Shown here piece by piece: positions 6,860 to 10,564 of a DNA stretch of 10,564 nucleotides (the stretch's first letter is position 1; every line of letters begins with the position of its first letter). This DNA comes from IIICB1 sp035968095 (GTDB taxonomy: Bacteria; Cyanobacteriota; Cyanobacteriia; Cyanobacteriales; SIO1D9): contig JAWQFW010000194.1 in NCBI GenBank assembly GCA_035968095.1, positions 1 through 10,564 of the forward strand, written 5' to 3'. A model generated the notes under the pieces. The model saw only the letters and a list, made by a program, of their open reading frames with translations, did not search any database and was not told where the DNA came from. Position numbers and translations under genes: made by a program.

Positions 6860-7788
6860 TCCGGGATCACTCCCACCGATGTCACGGGTACTTGGGAAGT
6901 TTTTTCTTTGGATTGTTGGATTTCGGCAAGTTTTTCTAGGTCGCCGATCGAGGTAGAATTAGCGGTGCGATAGAAAATTAAAGCGGGAACGATGCTGAAA
7001 GTTACGCCTAGGATTACCGGAATCCAAAATCCTCCCGCTAAACTCAAGACTGCACCAAAGGCGATGTTACTTAAATAAACGGCGAGAGGTAATCCTAGCT
7101 GTTTGCTGGGGATGACTACCGGGAATTTTTTCCACAGGAAGGTGGCTACTGTCATAAATAAGCATCCGGTAGCAAACCAACCAGCAAAGTTTTGGTAAGG
7201 CATTCCGAAGAAAGCGCCTGGTTGATGCCAAACCCAGAAGGGCATTGTCATTTGACTCATGGCAGGATCGAGAACGAAGTCCCACACTGTTAGCAAGAGG
7301 GAACCTGTGGCGATCGCACTTACGTCTCGTAACCAGCTAGCTTTCAGCCACCTTTCTAATCCGGCACGAGCAATTATATACCCGCTAAAGCCCACATAAA
7401 ACCAAGATAGGGGAATCGTGAAGGGTACTAACCCAGCGATTTTGTACCCTAAACCACTGAGGTAGCTATAGTCTCCGAAGGGAAATCCGGTGCTGGTTCC
7501 GGAAAGTTCGCTTCCCAAGGAAATAAAGATTGCCGGGAGCATAAATGTTAGCCAGTGCCAGATTCCGAGGGTACGGTAGGCATAAATGGCGACAGCCGCA
7601 GTTCCTAAGAGCATATATACTACTCCGCCTCCTGCCATTGACCAAGCAAACGCTTTTTGTCCGATCGCTGGCAAACTGGCAATTAATTCGGGGTTGGGTA
7701 ACACTATCAGTAATCCCGCCCAACCGAAAACTAACGATAAAACGTGACCGATTAAACAAGCACGTTCAGTAAGAACAAGTCGTTTCAT
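6856..7788 (-). CDS. cruF: Gamma-carotene 1',2'-hydratase CruF
   Basis: CruF adds water to the acyclic psi end of gamma-carotene, giving the 1'-hydroxy group found in myxol and myxoxanthophyll. The 310-residue product belongs to the membrane-bound carotenoid hydratase family (Caroten_synth, formerly DUF422). It has about eight hydrophobic segments and the conserved stretches FPFGDYSYLSGLG (102-114), VPFTIPLSWFYVGF (121-134), WDFVLDPAM (169-177) and VWHQPGAFFGMPYQNFAGW (186-204), whose Asp residues (D106, D170, D174) are likely active-site candidates. The C-terminal 35 residues are polar. I chose ATG 7788 because it gives an N-terminus directly before the first membrane helix and has GAGG 11 bases upstream. 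An in-frame ATG at 7866 would add 26 unusual residues encoded by a hairpin-forming leader. cruG follows with a 4-base overlap, the arrangement known from cyanobacteria. Confidence 0.92.
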   Translation of the reverse strand: MKRLVLTERACLIGHVLSLVFGWAGLLIVLPNPELIASLPAIGQKAFAWSMAGGGVVYMLLGTAAVAIYAYRTLGIWHWLTFMLPAIFISLGSELSGTSTGFPFGDYSYLSGLGYKIAGLVPFTIPLSWFYVGFSGYIIARAGLERWLKASWLRDVSAIATGSLLLTVWDFVLDPAMSQMTMPFWVWHQPGAFFGMPYQNFAGWFATGCLFMTVATFLWKKFPVVIPSKQLGLPLAVYLSNIAFGAVLSLAGGFWIPVILGVTFSIVPALIFYRTANSTSIGDLEKLAEIQQSKEKTSQVPVTSVGVIPE

Positions 7789-8286
7789 TAATATTTTGAC
7801 CTCAATAACCTTGGTAGCAACCCAATTTAGCTGGGAAGGAGTGGTCAGCCGCCAAAGCGGTTTCACCCCTGACTATGATCATTTGTTAACTTATTTTACA
7901 AATGTTTACGAGGTAGGTGGTCGCGAATTACTCAATTTATTTAGGTTTTTCCCGATCCGGGGCGAAAGAACTCTTGTTTAGGTTATTACAGTTGCTCTGG
8001 GCAATCAAGCTCTGGCGGAATAAATTTTCTTACCTTACTTTATTCGTTTTGTCAATAGTTATAAGTATTTTAAAATTTTTCAAGAGCGAATTAGTTATTT
8101 TATAGTATTTTTATACTAATCAAGGTGGCGATCGCGGTCAACTCATAAGCAATTTTTGCCTTCGCAGAATGTATCTCTAGAAAAAATTAGGTTCTTTTGT
8201 ACTTGTTACGCTAAATTATCAGTAAAATCACCCAAAAATTGTAAAATAAAACGAGAACTTACCTTAATTCTCAATCTACCATTTAC
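7789..8286. other. Intergenic region between divergent genes
   Basis: This gap must hold the promoters of the cruF operon (minus) and of the flavoprotein gene (plus). Besides the cruF leader stem-loop there is an AT hairpin TAGTAT-TTTT-ATACTA at 8103-8118, a HIP1 palindrome at 8128-8135, and a direct 10-base repeat TCTCAATCTA at 8269-8278 and 8292-8301 that straddles the start codon at 8287. TAAAAT boxes occur at about 8222 and 8242, but no -35 element has acceptable spacing, so I do not call a promoter. A 62-codon frame at 7917-8105 is not supported by any domain or start signal. Confidence 0.4.
7844..7873 (-). promoter_or_regulatory. Stem-loop in the cruF leader
   Basis: On the minus strand GTCAG is followed by an 8-base bulge (GGGTGAAA), then CCGC, a TTTG loop, GCGG and CTGAC. 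The contiguous 3' strand GCGGCTGAC therefore pairs with two separated 5' blocks. The structure lies 56-85 bases before the chosen cruF start, in the probable 5' untranslated region. It could affect expression of the carotenoid operon. It does not match a riboswitch that I can name. Chance folding is possible. Confidence 0.3.
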
Positions 8287-9501
8287 ATGACTCTCAATCT
8301 AGCTGCCGATCAGCAAGTTCTTATAAAGCACATTAGAGAATTAGCAAACCAGAAGTTTGCCTCTCGCGCTGCTGGCTATGACCGCACGGCTAGTTTTCCT
8401 GAAGAAGATTTTGAGGATCTCTTGAAAGCAGGTTTGATTGCTCCTTGCGTACCGACTGAGTACGGTGGTTTAGGGCTGGGACATCACAGCGATATTTTTA
8501 CTCTCTGGATGATGACTAAGGAACTAGCAAAGGTAAATTTATCTCTAGCTCGTTGCTGGGAAGGACATACAAATTGTCAGGTTTTACTGGCAGCAATGGC
8601 AAATGAGTCTCAGAAAAAGCGCTGGTTTGAAGGTATTGTCCGACGGGGTGAGAAATGGGCAGCTTGGAGTGGAGAACCCCAGTCGAAGATTCCCGGTCAA
8701 AAAATCGACTTTGGCACGACGGTTCAAGTGGTAGATGGGGGCTATATTATTAATGGCTCCAAGATATTCGCTACGAGTGCGAACAAAGCGCAGTGGTCAA
8801 TTCTGCTTGTTAACCCATTAGGAAGAGGGGGAGCGCGTCATAGTAATGGGTCGGCAAAATCGGTGTTGATGCTAGCCTGTGATTTGTCAGACCCTAGCGT
8901 CAGCTTTGATGATAGTTGGTGGGAACCGATAGGAATGAAAGGTACGATTAGTTACCTGGTACGCTTTGAGAAGACTTTTATTCCGAAAGAAAACTTAATT
9001 GGCTATCCCGGTCAGTATATTGTTGAGGAGTGGCAGACGCGGTTTACTCCCCAGTATGGTGCTGCTTTTTTGGGATCTGCCGAGGGAGCTTATGAGTATG
9101 CTTTAGCCTATGTTAAGAAACAGGGAAAAGAAGACGACCCTTATGTGCAGCACCGCATTGCTCAAAGCGCCATGAACTTGGAAACTATGCAATTATGGTT
9201 GCGTCATACAGCGACTCTTTGGGAAACAGGTCAACATTCAGAGGCTAAACGAGCAGGTAATCGTACCCGTTACTTAACTGAGAACTTGGCAATGGAAACA
9301 TTAAATCATTGTCTTAAAACCTGTGGAGCGCGTTCTTTGATTCAACTTAGTTCTTTAGAGCGGATTTACCGGGATTTATCTTTTTACGTTCTCCATGACA
9401 ATTGCGATCGCGTTTTGTCTTCTATCGGACAAGAGATTTTGGGACAGTCTTTTGACCGCTCTTTCTTCAACTCACCAACAGTTGATCAACAAAATTCCTA
9501 A
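8287..9501 (+). CDS. Acyl-CoA dehydrogenase-fold flavoprotein, possibly DszC/SfnB-like
   Basis: The 404-residue product has the three-part acyl-CoA dehydrogenase layout: an N-terminal helical domain with VPTEYGGLGLG (55-65), a middle beta-domain with WAAWSGEP (124-131) and GGYIINGSKIFATSA (151-165), and a C-terminal helical domain with CLKTCGARSLIQLSSLERIYRDL (342-364). It should bind FAD or FMN and oxidise an acyl thioester or a similar substrate. The usual catalytic Glu (YEGT motif) is not visible; the equivalent stretch reads SFYVLHDNCDR (365-375), resembling the THTLHDP motif of DszC/SfnB-type monooxygenases. H94 in WEGHTNC also sits where that group has a catalytic His. A flavin-dependent monooxygenase or unusual dehydrogenase is therefore as likely as a fatty acyl-CoA dehydrogenase; most cyanobacteria lack classical beta-oxidation. 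An SDR gene follows 183 bases downstream on the same strand. The start ATG lacks a Shine-Dalgarno. Confidence 0.85.
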   Translation: MTLNLAADQQVLIKHIRELANQKFASRAAGYDRTASFPEEDFEDLLKAGLIAPCVPTEYGGLGLGHHSDIFTLWMMTKELAKVNLSLARCWEGHTNCQVLLAAMANESQKKRWFEGIVRRGEKWAAWSGEPQSKIPGQKIDFGTTVQVVDGGYIINGSKIFATSANKAQWSILLVNPLGRGGARHSNGSAKSVLMLACDLSDPSVSFDDSWWEPIGMKGTISYLVRFEKTFIPKENLIGYPGQYIVEEWQTRFTPQYGAAFLGSAEGAYEYALAYVKKQGKEDDPYVQHRIAQSAMNLETMQLWLRHTATLWETGQHSEAKRAGNRTRYLTENLAMETLNHCLKTCGARSLIQLSSLERIYRDLSFYVLHDNCDRVLSSIGQEILGQSFDRSFFNSPTVDQQNS

Positions 9502-9684
9502 CTGAATTCAAGCAAATGAATCAAGAGATTTCGGTATACAAAAATTTTACTGGTTTTCCCCAGAGTATTTGTGTTCCGATTTCACCTTATCAAAACCAGA
9601 TTTTGATAAGGTGAAATCGGAAATTTTGGTTTATTCTCGTCCCCTTACTGGTAATAAAGAAAGGATAATTGTACAAGCAAAAGC
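9502..9684. other. Structured spacer between flavoprotein and SDR genes
   Basis: Contains the long perfect hairpin described separately, a small CTGG/CCAG hairpin at 9550-9563, and two copies of TTACTGGT (9547-9554 and 9645-9652). A weak GATAAT box is at 9664-9669 without a good -35. The SDR start has no Shine-Dalgarno at normal distance (AAAGGA is about 20 bases away). No gene is seen. Confidence 0.5.
9574..9622 (+). repeat. Perfect 22-bp inverted repeat with 5-base loop
   Basis: The arm at 9574-9595 is the exact reverse complement of 9601-9622; the loop is CCAGA. The arms start TTCCGATTTCACC and meet at CAAAA/TTTTG. In RNA this is a very stable stem-loop. It starts 72 bases after the flavoprotein stop and ends 62 bases before the SDR start. 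The sequence after it (AATTTTGGTTTATT) is T-rich but not a continuous U-tract, so it could be a leaky terminator, an RNA-stability element, or part of a small mobile repeat. Confidence 0.9.
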
Positions 9685-10470
9685 ATGGATTTAGAACTAA
9701 CTGGTAAAACGGCTTTAGTTACTGCTTCTAGTAAAGGTATTGGTAAAGCGATCGCACAAGGATTGGCAATGGAAGGGTGTCAAGTCATTATTTGCAGTAG
9801 AGATCAAAGTAATTTACTCAAGGCTACCCAGCAAATAGAAGCCAAAATTGGGCAATTAATTACACCGCTTCAAGTCGATCTTTGCCAAAAAAATAGTATT
9901 GAGAGGTTTCTAGAGCAAATTACCAATAAATTTTCTACAATTGATATTTTAGTCAACAACACGGGTGGTATGCCCTACAAACAGCACTATGAACTCAACC
10001 AAGAGGATTGGCAGCGCTCATTCGATCTGACTTTTATGAGTCAGGTGAATATAGCTGAAGCTTTAATCCCTCAAATGAAAAAACAATCTTGGGGTAGAAT
10101 TATTTTTGTGACTTCAGTAGCAGCAAAACAACCCGGAATGCTGATTGCCCATTCTCAAAGAGCAAGCGTCGTTGCTTATGCTAAAACTCTTGCCAATGAA
10201 TTAGGAGAGCATAACATTCTTGTTAATAGTATCTGCCCTTCTTTTACTGTTACAAATAAGTTATATGAAGTTGCGGATGAGCTAGCGAGGAGACAGAGAA
10301 ATACTCGCGAACAAGTTATTCAACAATGGATGAAAAGTGTTCCTCTCCGTCGCCTAGCTTCAGCAGAAGAAGTAGCTAATTTAGCGGTATTTTTGGCTTC
10401 GGAAAAAGCCAGTTATATCACTGGAACTTGTATTCAAGTTGATGGCGGATTTGTGAAAAGTTTGTTTTAA
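9685..10470 (+). CDS. Short-chain dehydrogenase/reductase lacking the YxxxK pair
   Basis: A 261-residue single-domain SDR of classical length. The Rossmann cofactor motif is TASSKGIG (13-20), a variant of TGxxxGIG. SRD at 38-40 suggests NADPH preference, VDL (64-66) is the usual adenine-ring contact, and NNTGG (91-95) replaces NNAG. The C-terminus has ASYITGTCIQVDGGF, typical of FabG-like members. S144 of the catalytic tetrad is present, but the Tyr and Lys positions read A155 and R159 in LIAHSQRASVVAYAKTL, and the Asn position appears to be D114. An SDR subgroup with S-N-x-x-R-type replacements is familiar to me, so this may be a natural non-canonical group and not a decayed gene; the frame is intact. 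It probably works with the flavoprotein upstream, from which it is separated by a strong hairpin. Substrate is unknown. Confidence 0.88.
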   Translation: MDLELTGKTALVTASSKGIGKAIAQGLAMEGCQVIICSRDQSNLLKATQQIEAKIGQLITPLQVDLCQKNSIERFLEQITNKFSTIDILVNNTGGMPYKQHYELNQEDWQRSFDLTFMSQVNIAEALIPQMKKQSWGRIIFVTSVAAKQPGMLIAHSQRASVVAYAKTLANELGEHNILVNSICPSFTVTNKLYEVADELARRQRNTREQVIQQWMKSVPLRRLASAEEVANLAVFLASEKASYITGTCIQVDGGFVKSLF

Positions 10471-10564
10471 CATTTCGCAATCACTATTTGAGTAGCAGTA
10501 GGGAGAACATCAGATAAAATTCTTGAAAATTAAACATCTAGGAGATAAAAGTATTATACAGCAA
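10471..10564. other. 3' flank, no gene recognised
   Basis: AT-rich sequence after the SDR stop. AGGAGA at 10540-10545 resembles a Shine-Dalgarno, but no ATG, GTG or TTG follows at a proper distance before the window ends. No terminator hairpin is obvious. Confidence 0.3.

Larger units (their letters stand above)
872..9755. repeat. Dispersed HIP1 palindromes (GCGATCGC)
   Basis: Copies found by eye start at 872, 1076, 2719, 2871, 3051, 3098, 3353, 3629, 4417, 4507, 5775, 5977, 6545, 7310, 8128, 9404 and 9748. Such over-representation is a hallmark of many cyanobacterial genomes. All but the one at 8128 are inside genes. There is none between 1084 and 2718, which covers the AT-rich first part of the unrecognised gene. 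Confidence 0.9.

Noticed and set aside
7789..7866. 26-residue N-terminal extension of CruF from ATG 7866
   Set aside because: The extension is not like a CruF N-terminus and coincides with a stem-loop leader; ATG 7788 precedes the first membrane helix directly. It remains a minor alternative.
7917..8105. 62-codon plus-strand frame in the cruF/flavoprotein gap
   Set aside because: GTG start without ribosome binding site, and hydrophobic content explained by AT-rich DNA.
8195..8250. Promoter for the flavoprotein gene
   Set aside because: TTGTAC/TTGTTA and TAAAAT boxes exist but the spacings (20, 14 or 19 bases) are not convincing.
9651..9675. NtcA-type site (GTA...TAC) before the SDR
   Set aside because: The gap between GTA and TAC is far longer than the required 8 bases.
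10540..10564. Start of a further gene at the right edge
   Set aside because: AGGAGA is present but no start codon follows within the window.

Overview
This 10.6 kb window looks like chromosomal DNA from a cyanobacterium, probably a filamentous or large-genome species. Two signs support this. The palindrome GCGATCGC (HIP1) occurs at 17 places I found by eye, on average one per about 620 bases. Two adjacent genes also match the cyanobacterial myxoxanthophyll enzymes CruF and CruG. A short tract of CCCCAAT-like heptamers (STRR-type) is a further cyanobacterial trait. I see no tRNA, rRNA, CRISPR array, complete insertion sequence or replication origin.

Layout from left to right. (1) Bases 2-1162, plus strand: the 3' part of a gene for an acidic protein ending in six tetratricopeptide (TPR) units. 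(2) 1163-1523: an AT-rich gap with small inverted repeats. (3) 1524-2921, plus strand: an unrecognised 465-residue protein with a long helical region and two C-terminal membrane segments. It overlaps by one base (TAATG) with (4) 2921-3814, plus strand: ribonuclease HI carrying an extra C-terminal domain. (5) 3978-4000: a hairpin that probably terminates the converging minus-strand transcript. (6) 7788 down to 4017, minus strand: cruF, cruG (GTGA overlap) and, after a short repeat-filled gap, a large SGNH/GDSL-family hydrolase. These three may form one operon. (7) 7789-8286: a gap between divergently oriented genes. (8) 8287-9501 and 9685-10470, plus strand: an acyl-CoA dehydrogenase-fold flavoprotein and a short-chain dehydrogenase/reductase (SDR). 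A perfect 22-bp stem with a 5-base loop lies between them. (9) 10471-10564: no gene recognised.

How the genes fit together. CruF hydrates the psi end of gamma-carotene, and CruG adds a sugar to the 2'-hydroxyl; together they lead to myxol glycosides (myxoxanthophyll). The downstream GDSL hydrolase could act on a lipid, carotenoid ester or glycan, but only its position suggests this. The flavoprotein/SDR pair looks like a small accessory pathway. Both enzymes lack the textbook catalytic residues of their superfamilies: the flavoprotein has a DszC/SfnB-like LHD motif in place of the catalytic Glu, and the SDR lacks the YxxxK pair. The strongest leads for something undescribed are this pair with its hairpin, and the CorA-shaped membrane protein coupled to RNase H.
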